Part shown: one piece after another, positions 36,952 to 48,799 of the stretch
Numbering within the stretch: the first letter of the stretch is position 1
Layout of the letters: each line of letters starts with the position of its first letter
Assembly (NCBI RefSeq): GCF_040939455.1
Contig: NC_134117.1
Location: 23,057,501-23,121,500, forward strand
Length of the DNA stretch: 64,000 bases
Direction: 5' to 3'
Source of the DNA: Microcebus murinus
Taxonomy: Eukaryota; Chordata; Mammalia; Primates; Cheirogaleidae
Notes under the pieces: model-generated
The model's input: only the letters and a program-made list of their open reading frames with translations
Told to the model about the DNA's origin: nothing
Databases searched by the model: none
Made by a program: the position numbers and the translations under genes

Positions 36952-36999
36952 TGAGTCAGTCCCCCCATAGCTGCCCACATTCCCAAGCTGATGAGTCAT
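36952..36999. promoter_or_regulatory. candidate pair of AP-1 (TRE) sites
   Basis: TGAGTCA at 36952-36958 and the palindromic ATGAGTCAT at 36991-36999, 39 bp apart in apparently single-copy intron. Functional role is inference only. Confidence 0.3.
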
Positions 37000-38481
37000 G
37001 GAGAAGCGAGGTTGCTTAGGGAGAGAAGTGAACTATACCATAATCAAGGTAGGCGCTGCCAGCTTGCAGACGGCCTCATGACCTTACAAGCTTAGAGGGG
37101 TGTATTTTTAGACAGCAGGCATGCCTGGTTCCTTTGTACCGGCTTGCCAGTTTACATACCGGCCCCTTAATGAAGAGGCAGCGTGGAGCCACGGTGTGGA
37201 GGGTGCTGGGTGAATAGCAAACATGCTCTCTGTCCGGGGCCTTCCTCTCCTGGCCCCCAGAGGCCTGTGCAGCAGATCCGGTGTTTGTTCCAGCAGAGAA
37301 GGAAGCAGGGGGAAGGGACGTCCTTAGCTAGAGCTGGCCCACGCCGTGGGGAGGAGCTGGCCCCCTTCCTGGGCTGTAGGTGTCTCTGTGTGTCTCCGTC
37401 AGGCCCCAGCCTAAGCAAGCGCTTCCTAGAGGGCCTTGGAAGCTATGAGGGACACAGTGGCCCAGAGATGCTGGCAAGGACTGCGGCCCCCAAGGGAGAG
37501 GGGCCGAGAGGTTTCTGGGCCCCACTGGTGACCTGGGATGGCAGGAGAAGACAAAGCTACGTGACGAGGAAGGAAAAATAGGGTCTGCTGGTAATGCTGG
37601 GGTTTAAAAAAGGTCGACAAGATTACAGGCCGGAGAGGCATCGTGTGCTTTGCTCCAGCCTCCTCTGGAAGTGCTACGTCTTCTCTTGCTGTAATTACTG
37701 CTCCCCACCCCAAAAATCATCCTCCCACTCTGTAATCTGGGGTGGGTGGTTCTCAGAGCCTGCTCTGAACACGGTGTGGAAGAGCTGTGTGCATTCACTT
37801 CTGCTGCAGGCATTTGTTGGGCACCTGCTATGTGCCAGGCCCAGCCATGGGCACCAGTGATAAGGTTGAGACAAGGTAGGCCTGGTCACCGTCCTCAGGA
37901 AGTTGACCTTCCAGTGGGCAGTCAGAAGGCAGACGACGAATGAATGGGCAATTTCCAGTAGGGATGAGGTCCCGTGACGCAGGACATCTGAGATTAGATG
38001 ATCAAAAAGGGCCTTTTTGCAGAGGTGACGTCTGAACTGAGCCAGGCAGGGGAAGACCAGGGCCCAGGGGTGCCAGAGCAGTAACCCGAGTGGGACCAAA
38101 GGTGTGTGTTTGAAGAACAGTAAGAAGCATGTGTAGCTAATGGGGAGGGCTGTCACCCAGTGGGAGCTGAACAGATAGGAGTTTTGGAACCAAGAGACTC
38201 CAGAGGGGGTCCCCTATGGCAAACCCACCATGAATGAGAGGGAGGCCCCACACACATGTGCAGGAGCTGTGCAATCTGGCCCAGGCACACGGGTCCATTG
38301 CCTCATCTGTGAAATGGGTCCATCATGGTTTGGGGCGACTTTGCAAGCAGTTGATGTGTGGAGATCACCGTGTGAGCTGTGACGAGAGGGCTGGTGCTGT
38401 GAGCCCACTGCTGCTCACAGTGGCTTTGCCGTAGGACTCAGATGTGAGGTTTCCTTTGCTCTGCCCCCCACCCCACCCCCA

Positions 38482-38558
38482 TGCTGAGTCAGCTCTTCGC
38501 ACCGCAGCCCAGGCTCAGCCGCGCTTCCTGCTGCTCCTTCCTGGCCCGTGGTGACTCA
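38482..38558. promoter_or_regulatory. candidate MARE/AP-1 site pair
   Basis: TGCTGAGTCAGC (38482-38493) is 12 bases of the palindromic Maf/NF-E2 recognition element. A second core TGACTCA lies at 38552-38558. Surrounding sequence is not an evident repeat. Occupancy cannot be seen. Confidence 0.35.
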
Positions 38559-39944
38559 CAAAACAGCAAGGAGCTTATTTCTGAAGAGCTGATGACCCGG
38601 ATGGCTGCTCTGGGCTGGAAGGTGGGGAGGGGGCTGAGCAGCCCTGGAGCCAGCATCTGGTCACGTGGCAGGGTCACTAGCTTCACAGGCTCTTAGCTCC
38701 AAAGTGGCAGGTCTCACCGGCCACGTGATTGGATTTCTGGTTTGAAAGGCGTCCTCAGGCTGGTGCGTGTCAGATAGGCCGGGAGGCGAGCGAGGAGGTG
38801 GGAAGACCAGCTGGAGCCGGGCAAGGCAGGTGACAGGCCAGGGTGGCTCGGTCTCAACTGGGCACTGGGTGGAGGGAAGTGGACAGGTCTGAGACGTGTC
38901 TTAGAGGGGCAGCCAGGAAGCCATACTGATGGATTGGAGGTGGGTGAAGGGTCAAGAATGACGATGCCCTCGGTTCTGTCCGGGCAGCCTTGGCCAAGAC
39001 AGCAGAACCAGTGTTTCACGGCACCACGGCCCCAGCTCCAGCCCTGTGCCTTCACCCCTGGTGGTAAAAGGCAGCGGCCTCCTTCCTGCTCCCTGAGATA
39101 GCCCAGGCTTTGGAGCGCATGAAAGATGCTTTGTGGGCAGCCACCCTTCCTGCAGCCTGCAGGCACTGGGCACCCTGGCTTCTGGGTCCAGGTTTCAGGG
39201 GTATGAGTTGGGGAGCAGCGGGAGGTGGCGGTGGAGGGGGACACTGAGGTGCATTGAGAGGGAGTTTGGGCCCCCACACCTTCCCAGGAGGTGAGGGTCA
39301 CTGGAGGTAAATCTTCATAGTGTCCCTGGCTTGATGCCCCCTACTGATCTCCAAGGTCACCCCCCGACTGGACCCAGGCCTGGGGAAAGAGCCCCAAGCC
39401 AGAGCTCTTCCTGGGCAGGGACTGAGCTGGTCCTTGGAGTCGCCCCCACGAACTGATGCCTCATTCATGCTGGGGCTGCCTGGGCCCCCCGAGGCACAGT
39501 GGTTCTGCGCCCAGCAGACACCTCCTCCCCCACGCCTCACAGTCCCCGAGACTGACGTCCACGGAAGAGGCCCCGGGTGCCAGGTCGCCAGCCGCCAGAC
39601 CACAGTCGGAGGGCCTGGCATGGCCTGAAGATGGAGTCTGTTCACCCAACGTCCCTTCAGAAGGCGGGAGGAGGTGAAGGTGGAGGCTGGGAGCTGGCTG
39701 GCCCAGCCCGAGGGTCTCTACCCGTCAGGGGCAGACGCCCCCCCCAGGCTCCAGCAGCCAGGCCAAGGCCACTCGAGGGAAGAGGGCTCTGTTTCTGGTT
39801 CCCCCCAGGCACAGGCACAGGGGCCAGATTTCACCTTTGTAAGAAGTAATTTGGGCAGATCTCAGGGAGAACGTCCAGAGCTGCGTCGCCGCCGTAGGAA
39901 GCTGTGAGCCGCCTCGGCTCCGTGAGCCCCACAGTGTGCTGGCT

Positions 39945-40265
39945 CTGAGCACTGGCTTTGGGCTCCAACAGCTGTGGGTTCACAGCTGGGCTTTCTACTT
40001 GGCTGATTAGAAACTCTGCTTTTTCTGTGACTGAGATAGGTAACTATTATATTTGGGCACTGGAGGACTTAAAGCCAGACAAACCTGGGGTTCAAATCCC
40101 GGCTCAGGCTCTTAACAGCCGTGTGACCCTGGGCCGATTTTACTCGGCGTTTCTGCATCTGTGCTGTAATCCTCATCTACGAGATATGTCCTGGGGTTGT
40201 CGAGAGCATCACATGAAGTGTCATCTGTGAAGCACACAGTGACCACTTAGTACACAGTGCAATTT
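39945..40265 (+). mobile_element. MIR SINE copies, probably two fragments
   Basis: 'gagcactggctttgggctccaacagctgtgggtt' (39945-40020), then 'cctggggttcaaatcccggctcaggctcttaacagccgtgtgaccctgggc' (40050-40265), both in MIR sense order. Confidence 0.7.
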
Positions 40266-41165
40266 GTTGATTATTATTATTGGGTTCCATGCAGAAAGGT
40301 GCGCTGTCTATCTAGGATAGTTTGAATGCAGCCTCCCAGAATCTTTTCCAGGAGTGAGGTCTTCTCCCAGGAGCATGGTCTCACGGTCTTGTATGTTTTA
40401 AGGTTTGCTACCTGCTACCTGGTTCATAGATCAGCAGCTTGGATGTGATCTGGGAGCTCGTTGGAAATGCAGAGACTTGGCCTCACACTAAACGTAGTAA
40501 GTTACAGTATGCAGTTTAATAAGATGCACAGGTGACTTGAATGCATGGTGAAGTTGGAGGAGCCATGTTTTAAGGTCCGTCAGAGCCCTTCTGTAGACAT
40601 CTACTCTGTCTGTAGGACTTTCTTGGTGTTTCGTTATGTTCAGTCCATTTACATAACATAAACCACTGAAGCTGTGATGGTGAAGCCATTGCAAACCCAA
40701 AGTAGAAGCGCACATAAAGACAAGGCTTCACGTACATAACCTGGTGAGGGCTGGTTCCTTGGCCTCACATCCTCATACCTACCTGAGCCGCCACCTGTTC
40801 CTGGTATGCCAGGGGAGGAGGTCATAGCAACAGCACGGCCCTCTGTCCCCCATCACTGGCCTAACCAGGAACATGCTCGGGCCCCGGCCACACTCCCTCT
40901 CAGATGCATGTCAGAACATTCTTTCTCCCCTCCATTCCAAGATGGGGGTGAAGTTTGTGGCCAAGGAGATGACTACAGTTTTTATTTCAGATGTCTCTCT
41001 GATTGGAGATGGGGGAGACTGGCACGTAAATTCTCTGTGGTTTTAAAGATATCAGAGCATGAGAATGTCTGAAAGCTGTCTCCCGTCATGTCGTGCTGTT
41101 GGGAGGGAAAACACGCTCTTGTAATGAGGCTCTGGCAAAAAAATTTAAGTCAAAAAATAATGTGA

Positions 41166-41481
41166 GGCCGGGCGCTGTGGCTCACGCCTGTAATCCTAGC
41201 TCTTGGGAGGCCGAGGCGGGCGGATTGCTCAAGGTCAGGAGTTCAAAACCAGCCTGAGCAAGAGCGAGACCCCGTCTCTACTATAAATAGAAAGAAATTA
41301 ATTGGCCAACTGACATATATAAAAAAAAATTAGCCGGGCATGGTGGTGCATGCCTGTAGTCCCAGCTACCCGGGAGGCTGAGGCAGAAGGATCACTCGAG
41401 CCCAGGAGTTTGAGGTTGCTGTGAGCTAGGCTGACGCCACGGCACTCACTCTAGCCTGGGCAACAAAGCGAGACTCTGTCT

Positions 41482-41511
<30 letters not shown>
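41166..41511 (+). mobile_element. full-length Alu, lemur/strepsirrhine type
   Basis: Complete element in sense: 'ggccgggcgctgtggctcacgcctg', left arm, linker 'ctataaatagaaagaaattaattggccaactgacatatat', right arm with 'gagctaggctgacgccacggcactcactctagcc', then about 30 A. Direct repeat aaaaaataatgtgag on both sides (41152-41166 and overlapping the tail to 41521). Cleanest copy here and the best species marker. Confidence 0.97.
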
Positions 41512-41514
<3 letters not shown>

Positions 41515-41934
41515 ATGTGAGATTTTAAAGCAGCATATTTTGCTTTTCTATGTAAAATAATTATTGCAGACCTAAGCTTCGAAATAAGAGAGCCAAGAGA
41601 GGAAAGCTGAGATGAGTGAGTGACTGGTAATTACTCCCGGCCTCTTGTTTCTGATATGAAAGATTAATTTACCAGTTGAATAGTTGGTAGTTGGTGAAGA
41701 TGGCTTAAATAAGACCTGTGTGGTTGGCAGAGCCGTTCTCGCTTAACAGAAAGAGTTCTCCCAAAAAGAGAGAAAGTGGAACAGCCACTGGGTCCAGTGG
41801 CCCAGAGAAAAGCTTTTTGTCAAGTTGGCTATAGGGGAAAAGTTGCAGACAGCTTTCCGAGGAACTGTGTGTGAGTCCTGGAATTCTTAACAGATTAAAC
41901 TCTTGTAAATGAGAGAAAATTTTTGCCTAAGGAG

Positions 41935-42110
41935 TATAGCTACTATATATTAAGTGTATACTTTTGCCAGATGTTGTGCAAAGGGCTTCATGTGCTTATA
42001 TTATCTCTTTTAATGACAACAACCTCACTCGCCCAAGGCTGCTTAGCTAGTATTATAAGAGGCAGAGTGGAGGATTCAAACCCAGGTCCACTTCCAAGTC
42101 CAAGCTCTCG
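41935..42110 (-). mobile_element. MIR SINE
   Basis: 'ttttgccagatgttgtgcaaagggcttcatgtgcttatattatctcttttaatgac', 'gcttagctagtattataagaggcagagtggaggattcaaacccaggtc' in antisense order. Confidence 0.7.
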
Positions 42111-43724
42111 ACTGCTATTCCATGTCCTTGAACTGCTCGCCACAGAGTAGGATTGGCCAAAGATATACTGCCTGGAGGTTAACAGTTAAGGTTTGGGGTA
42201 AAATAGTGGGTGTGTTGCCTGCATCAGGGTGTTTGCATTTCTTTAAAGCTTGTTTCAAGTTTTGTATCATGTTTTTAAAAAATATATCACTTAAAGGTTG
42301 ATCATTGTTGTCCTTTTAATATAGTTTCACATTCCTACAGTGAAGGCCTTGTCTAAATTACATTATTTTCAGTTCTTTCACTCACCCTACCCAATTTAGC
42401 CTGTCACCTGGTGGCAGCTGCTAGAATTGCAGGCATAGTGCCTAGAAAGAAAGAATTGAATTCTGGAACGCTAGCCTTGGAAAGCCAAACCCATAAAGTA
42501 ACCATGTGGCAACAATCATTTGATACTATTTCCTAAACTACAATTCAACAGGGGGCTGAAAATGAGGGAGAAAGAAGTCCCATTTTATCTTTCTATGTGA
42601 CACTAAAACCAGGAAGTTTTCATTTAGGGCACCCAATAAAACCTTAGGAAATGTCACATGGTTTTACTTGTTCATTCCTAAAATTTGATATGGGAGGAAT
42701 TCTGCAGCCAGGGCCTGCATTGCTGTTCCTAGTTTCTTTTGCTGTGCCCGACAGCACCTGCTTCAATGTTGGGAGGGTCTCCTGTGCACTGTAATAGATT
42801 CCCATTTATGCATCCTGTTTCCTCTATAAGAAGGACAGGTCATAGCCTCCTCTGAGCCTGAGTTTCCCCTCTGTGAAATACAAAGATTGAACTTGATACT
42901 GTCTATGTTTTCTCATAGTCCCATCATTTTATGATCTAATAGCTATCAATCCCAAAGGAATAAATGCCTAATGATGGAATGTCAGGCAAAGGAGAAAACA
43001 TTTGAGGAGAATGGGGGTCTTCTAGGCCTGCCTCAAATCCCACCATCCTGGCAGAATGTGGCTGCCTCTGTATAAGGCCAGCCTTGTGCCCTTCCCTGCC
43101 CCACTGTCCCCACCCACCATTTCCTTTGAAACGTGTAGAAAGCCCCCTTGTCTTCATGGTTTCCCTGCAAAGGGCTCCTGCTGAAAGACTGCACACACAG
43201 CCAAGACTTTGACCTTCACCTTTGCCCCTGATTTACTTGGTGAAAAAGAGTTCTTATCCTCCCTCTCTAGGTTTTGGGAGGCAGGGAATCAGCTAGGGTT
43301 AGCAGGATTTCAAGGAAAATATAAATAGAAATGTAGTCTATAAATAACAGTGCCCCAAAATATCGGGAGGCGTGAATACCGGCCGGGCAGCAGACAGTCT
43401 CACATCACGAAGGCCTGACGGTGAGCATGGGTTATTCCAACAGTGCTGTCTGTTGGGATGCTTCCTACTTGCTGGTGGTGCCTAGAGAAACCCTTTCTCT
43501 TTCTGGGCTCTAGAAAAGCTCTCCTGTTGCCTCCCTCGCATCCATCTCTTGCTAACCCTTCTTTAACACGCCTGGAATCAGACCCAGCTTTTAGTCCCAG
43601 TCGTGTGTGACTTGGGGAAATTGAGACGGTATCTCCAAACTTCAGTTTCTTCATCTGTTGCCATGAGGATTTTAAAAGCTGTAGTATCTGAAGAGCAAGA
43701 ACTATGTCTTATTTTATCTTAGTT

Positions 43725-43945
43725 AAGTGGGTGGAGTCTAGAGCCATATTGTTTGGGTTCAGGTCTCCATACTGCCCCTTACTAGTTGTTTGGCCTTGGG
43801 AAAATTACTTAACCTCTCTGTACTTCAATTTTCTTGTTAAATGGGAAGAATAAGGGTATCTACATTGTTGGGCTATTGTGAGAAATAAGTTAGTTAATAT
43901 TTATAAAGTGCTTAAAACAGTGCCTGGCACATAGTAGACATATAG
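43725..43945 (+). mobile_element. MIR SINE, nearly full length
   Basis: 'ggagtctagagccatattgtttgggttcagg', 'ttgggaaaattacttaacctctctgtacttcaattttc', 'aaagtgcttaaaacagtgcctggcacatagtaga'. A second partial MIR core lies at about 43595-43680. Confidence 0.82.
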
Positions 43946-44654
43946 AAAGTTTATTAAATAAAGAAACAAATCTACATATCCTCTGTGCCTAGGGTGTTAC
44001 CTGGCACATAATAGCTGCTCAACAAATGTGTACATGAATGATTGAATGAGTACCAGACCTGCCTATTCTGCAGTCTGCAAAGGTAATTCAGTAAGACTGT
44101 GTGTGATTCTTTCTAAGCCACAAAATGCTATGCAAGTGAGAGTGGGAGTATTATTCTTACCTACTGGGGTGACAGTTTGGCAGAGGTTAAAAGTAGACTC
44201 CCTCATTATTCCCCTTCATCTTCTCTGCCTTGCATACTCTGCATTTTGTTGGCCTGGGAGAAGTGCCTGGTGCCGAGGCAGCTTGGTGGGTAGACAGAGT
44301 CCCTTTCCCACTGCAGTGTTCTAGCAGTGCCAGCCTCTCTGCCTGGCCCAATGTCCCCCTACCCTTCTTAGCATTAGGCCCACATTGTGGGTGGCGCTGA
44401 CAAAGTTCTTCCCAGGCAAAGCAAAGCAGACAAATAATTGACCATGTAGCATTTTGCTACATGCAAATTTTAAACATAAATAAAAGAAACAAAAGAAAGC
44501 CCATGCCTCTCAAAAAAGCAACCTAAATGGACAAGGTAGAAAGAATACTGAACCCAGGTTCTAGGCCCAGGCCCACCTGTACTTACCTGTGCAGTAAGGA
44601 CTGTCCCAGCAGCTCTCTGAGCCTCTCAACAGAGCTGGCAGGTGTTAGATTAGT

Positions 44655-44860
44655 TCAGTAATTCTCAGCCTCACAGGTACATGAGAATAACTCAGGGGGC
44701 TTATTAAAAATGCAGACTCTCACCCTGCCCCTGTCCCTTTCCATTCTAATCCAGAGGATCTGGGCAAATCTCAGGAATTTGCATCTATAACGAATACCCC
44801 AAATAGCTCTGATTCAGGTAGCCCAGGGATCCTGCCCTCTCATGAGCAGTGCTAGGCCTG
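44655..44860. mobile_element. small hAT-type element (MER5-like), diverged
   Basis: 'cagtaattctcagcctcacaggtacatgagaataactcagggggcttattaaaaatgcagactc...agaggatctgggcaaatctcaggaatttgcat'. Right end decayed. Confidence 0.55.
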
Positions 44861-44879
44861 GTATGCTGTATACAGTGCT

Positions 44880-45375
44880 AATTACCTGTGTTAACAAATT
44901 TCCCCCAAACTTAACAGCTTAAAACAATAAAAATTTATTATCTCAGCACAGTTTCTATGGGCCAAGAATATAGGAACCACTTAACTAGATGGTTTTGAGT
45001 CAGAATCTCTCATGAGGCTGTGGTTGAGATGTCAGCTAAAGGTTTGCCTGGAAGACCCACTTGTAGGACGGCTTGCTCCCGGGCGGCGGGCAGATTGGCT
45101 CTGGCTGTTGGCAGGAGGCCTTGGTTCTCTGCCATGTTGATCTCCATAGGGTTGCTTGAGTCTGCTTACAGCGTGGAAGCTGGCTTCCCTCAGTCAGTAC
45201 CCAAGAGAGAGATCAGGGAGGAGGTCACCATGTCTTGTATAATCTAGCCTTATAAGTCACACCGTTATTTCCACAATGTCCTGTTGGTTCCACAGGTCAG
45301 CCCTATTCAGTGCGGGAAGGAACTCTGAGGCAAGCATCACTGGGGCCATCTTGGAGGCTGACTTCCACGGGCTCC
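44880..45375 (+). mobile_element. unassigned LTR-like or medium-reiterated repeat
   Basis: 'cctgtgttaacaaatttcccccaaacttaacagcttaaaacaataaaaatttattatctcagcacagtttctatgggccaa', then 'tctctcatgaggctgtggttgagatgtcagc' and 'gttggcaggaggccttggttctctgccatgttg'. This is a widespread mammalian repeat whose family name I cannot fix; related to the block at 13345. Confidence 0.55.
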
Positions 45376-45949
45376 TTTGAGTTCTTAGGTCTGTGAAAGA
45401 GGGTCAGTGAGTGGTAACTCTTGTTGTTGGGTCAGGATTTGGGTAGAAATTGGAGGTAGGAAAGACAGCCAAGGCAGAGGACCTAGGAGACATGAACTGC
45501 AAGTACAGAAGCCACAACATCCACCCAGAACCAGGCTGCCAGCCCAAGCGCCCTTCTGAGGCCAACATGGCTGCTAATGTGCTATGAGCAGTTGGTCAAG
45601 GCGTGGCCCTCTCTGAATTTAGCTCTGTCCTCAGAAAGTGAGGGGGCTGGATGAGGTGACCATTGGGGTCTCTTGGTTTTTATCCCATGATCTATGTGGG
45701 CTGTGGTAGGCATAGACACCAGTGAGCCCATGGATTTGAGCTTATGTTGGTTGTGCCCAGCCAGTGACCAGGCCCAGGTCACTCCCCCAGCCCCTGAGCC
45801 CTGGGGCTAAGATTGGGTCTGAAAGTGCTTGTGTCCCCTCAGGTAAAAATTGTGGCCCTCAGCCTTAAAGATTCAGGAACTCTCAGGTATTTCTGAATAT
45901 ACAACATTAGTGGCTTCAGCTTGCTCTATGTGGCCATGTGATCAAACCC

Positions 45950-46330
45950 CTGCAACCCATTCAGTCCCTTCTGGCACCATTCATAACCCACACCCCAGGA
46001 ACCTCCCTGCACACACGCGCCGCTTCCCGGACACGCTGAGCTTCCTTCAGCTTCTCTGATGTACCTGGTCCCGTCCGTCTCTGGGCCTTTGCTCAGGCTC
46101 TGCCCCACGCTGGGAACGTTCTTCACACGTTCCCCTGCCTGGCTCGTCCCACCACTTCTTCAGGCCTGTCTCCCTCTGTGTGTCCCCATTGTAACTGACC
46201 CATCGTGGCACGTGCCCACATACTGTGTCTTCTGAGAGGGCAAGGGCCATGTCTGTATTGGTCCCTGTCACATCCCAACTCCCAGTGCAATGCCAGCATT
46301 TGAGAGGGAGTGAAAGAATGATGCATGCTG
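45950..46330 (+). mobile_element. L2 LINE 3'-region relic
   Basis: 'tctgggcctttgctcaggctctgccccacgctgggaacgttcttc', 'actgtgtcttctgagagggcaagggccatgtctgtattggtccctgt', tail 'gagtgaaagaatgatgc'. Confidence 0.7.
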
Positions 46331-46446
46331 ACCCTGTCATGGGGTCAGGGAAGGCTGAGATTCCCCCAGGGAAAGCAGGCCAACGGGATATAGGGAAAGG
46401 AGGGAATATAGCAAAACAATCAAGAGCCTACACACTTTCAGTCTGT

Positions 46447-46746
46447 TTATTTTATTTTATGTTTTTGAGATAGAGTCTCACCCTGTTGCCTGGGCCGGAG
46501 TACAGTGACACCAACTTAACTCACTGCAACCTCAAACTCCTGGGCTCGAGCAATCCTCTTGCCTTGGCCTCCCACGTAGCTGGGACTACAGGCACACACC
46601 ACCACACCCAGCTAATTTTTCTGTTTTTTGTAGAGATGGGGTCTTGCTATTACCCAGGCTGGTCTGGAACTCCTGACCTCAAGCAATCCTCCCACCTTGA
46701 CCTCCCAAAATGCTAGGATTATAGGTGTGAGCTACTGTGCCCAGCC
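46447..46746 (-). mobile_element. Alu, AluJ-like without strepsirrhine linker
   Basis: Two-arm Alu ('gagatagagtctcaccctgttgcctgggc...gctactgtgcccagc') with an ordinary linker 'cagctaatttttctgttttttgtagagatgggg'. TSD ttcagtctgt at 46437-46446 and 46747-46756. Older than the lemur-type copies. Confidence 0.93.
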
Positions 46747-46774
46747 TTCAGTCTGTCTAAAGAAAGAGACCATG

Positions 46775-46985
46775 GCATGTGAAATCCCAGCTCTACCGCG
46801 TACTAGCTGTGTGATCCTCGGTAGGTCACTTAACTTTTCTGACCTTCAGTTTACCCATCTGTAAAATAGGAATAACAGTACCCACTATCTAGATCATAGG
46901 TTGTTGTAAAGATCAGGAAACATTATGAATGTAAAGGACATGGCACAGCAATTAGCACGTACCAAGTGCTCTGTGAACGTTGTGT
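46775..46985 (+). mobile_element. MIR SINE
   Basis: 'gaaatcccagctctaccgcgtactagctgtgtgatcctcggtaggtcacttaacttttctgaccttcagtttacccatctgtaaaatagg', near-consensus MIR. Confidence 0.85.
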
Positions 46986-48274
46986 CTCATCAATATTAGC
47001 AGCAGCAGCCTTGTAGGTGAGGGTGGAACCGCAGAAAATGTTGGTGGGAGGTTGCTAAAGATTGCTGTCTGGCTCCGTTCTGCCAGCGGAACCAAAGCTC
47101 AAGAAAAGCAGGCTTTGGGGAACAGCGTTCATCCCAGGAGAGCCAGGCAGACTCCCCTGTGGTTGGCCGGTGTGGCCTGTGGTTTTGGGGTCCTTGCCCA
47201 CTGGCCTCTGCATCCTGGGGGTTCTGCTCTGCCTGAGAGCATCAGAATGAACAGGCTCCTTTCAGCACCATCGCCCTGAACCGGCACTGCCAGCCGCCTG
47301 CCCCTCGGCCTCCTCGTCCCGCAGGGCCTTTCTCTGGTGTGTCTCTGAGCCCGGAGGCCCTGGACGCCTCGCACAGCCCCCCACGCCGTGGGCCACGCTT
47401 CAGGGAGAGGCTGCTGGGAAGCTCTGCCCTGTGCCCACCGTCCCCTTTCCTGAGGGCAACCTCCCCTGGCGGGAGGAGCCTGGCTGCCCAGGCTGAATGG
47501 GGCCCTTTATTCCCAGGCTCCCTCCGGGAGGGAGCTGCGCCACTGCCCGCCACGCCCGCCACACCCACGCCCACACGGAGTGGGCACGGCTTGGCCCTGC
47601 TGCCCGCCTCTGAGCTAACCACGCTGTCTGGCCCCGCTCTGTCTGGGTCCCGGCGGGCAAGTCCACCCCTTGCCCCAGCCCCAGCCCTGTGCGGAGGCAG
47701 TGGTCCCCAGTGTGTGGGTGGGTGGGGGCATGGTATAACCATCCAGCACGTGGCAGTCGGGGGCCTGTGTGCCAGTCCTTGTGCTGGGCCTGAGGGTGCG
47801 CCAGTGGGCTGCACTGGCCACAAGGAGCTTGTATTCTGCCCTGAGGGGACCACAGAAGATCGTTATAAATGGTGGTAAAGACTGGGAAGGAAACAGTCAA
47901 GGCCTGGGAGACAGGGGGAGGGCCCTCTTTTACTAGAGGAGGTGACATTTACACCAAGATCTGAAGAACGAAGGTGTTAGCCATGCACAGGGCAGCAGGA
48001 GAGGGGACAGTGTGACACGGCCCAGGTGGGAAGTGCAGGGTGTGTGTGTGGTGTGAGGGGCAAGTGTTGGGAGCCAGGTGGGAGAGGGAGGCTGGAGCCA
48101 GACCTCGCCCCGCCCCACAGGCCCTGGCAGGGGGTTTAGATTCTGTTCTCAGTGCCCTGGGCAGTCACTGAAAGGTTTAAGCCAGGGTGCCTTTTTAAGC
48201 ATCCAGACAGACAAACGTCACCATAACATACCTATGGGCTATTGGCCAAATATGGAGGGACTTGGCCTCACCCT

Positions 48275-48430
48275 TCTCTGTAACAACTGTCCCGTGTACC
48301 CAACACCACGTGGTGTGTGTGCTTTCTAATCCATGTTCCAGCCCTGCAATCCCATTTGGCCTATGAGAAAACTGAAGCTCAGAAAAGACAGTGCACCCAG
48401 GACACAGCGGTCTATCCACTCTGCAGCCCA
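48275..48430 (-). mobile_element. MIR SINE relic
   Basis: 'cccatttggcctatgagaaaactgaagctcagaaaagacagtgcacccaggacacagcgg' in antisense MIR order. Confidence 0.5.
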
Positions 48431-48473
48431 CACTCTGTTCCCTCTGCCTCCAGTCGCATGATCTTAGATTTTA

Positions 48474-48799
48474 TTTTATTTACTTATTTTTGAGACAGAA
48501 TCTCGCTCTGTTGCCCAGGTTAGAGTGCTGTGGCATCATCATAGCTCACAGCAACCTCAAACTCCTGGGCTCAAGGGATCCTCCTGAGTAGCTGGGACTA
48601 CAGGTGTGCACCATAACACCTGGCTAATTTTTTCTTTTTTCTTTTTTTTTAGTTGCCCAGCTAATTTCTTTCCACTTTTAGTAGAGACAGGGTCTCACTC
48701 TTGCTGAGGCTTGTCTCGAACTCCTGACCTCAAAGGATCCTCCCACCTCGGCCTCCGTGAGTGCTAGGATTACAGGCATGAGCTACCACGCCTGGTCAG
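48474..48799 (-). mobile_element. Alu, older strepsirrhine-type
   Basis: T-rich start, two-arm body, linker 'agttgcccagctaatttctttccacttttagtagagac', a diverged form of the strepsirrhine linker. TSD tcttagatttta at 48462-48473 and 48800-48811. Confidence 0.92.

Noticed and set aside
47242..47878. 179- and 203-codon overlapping frames as a candidate gene pair
   Set aside because: Mutually antisense frames in a GC/CpG-rich patch with no domain or splice evidence; kept only as a possible regulatory patch.
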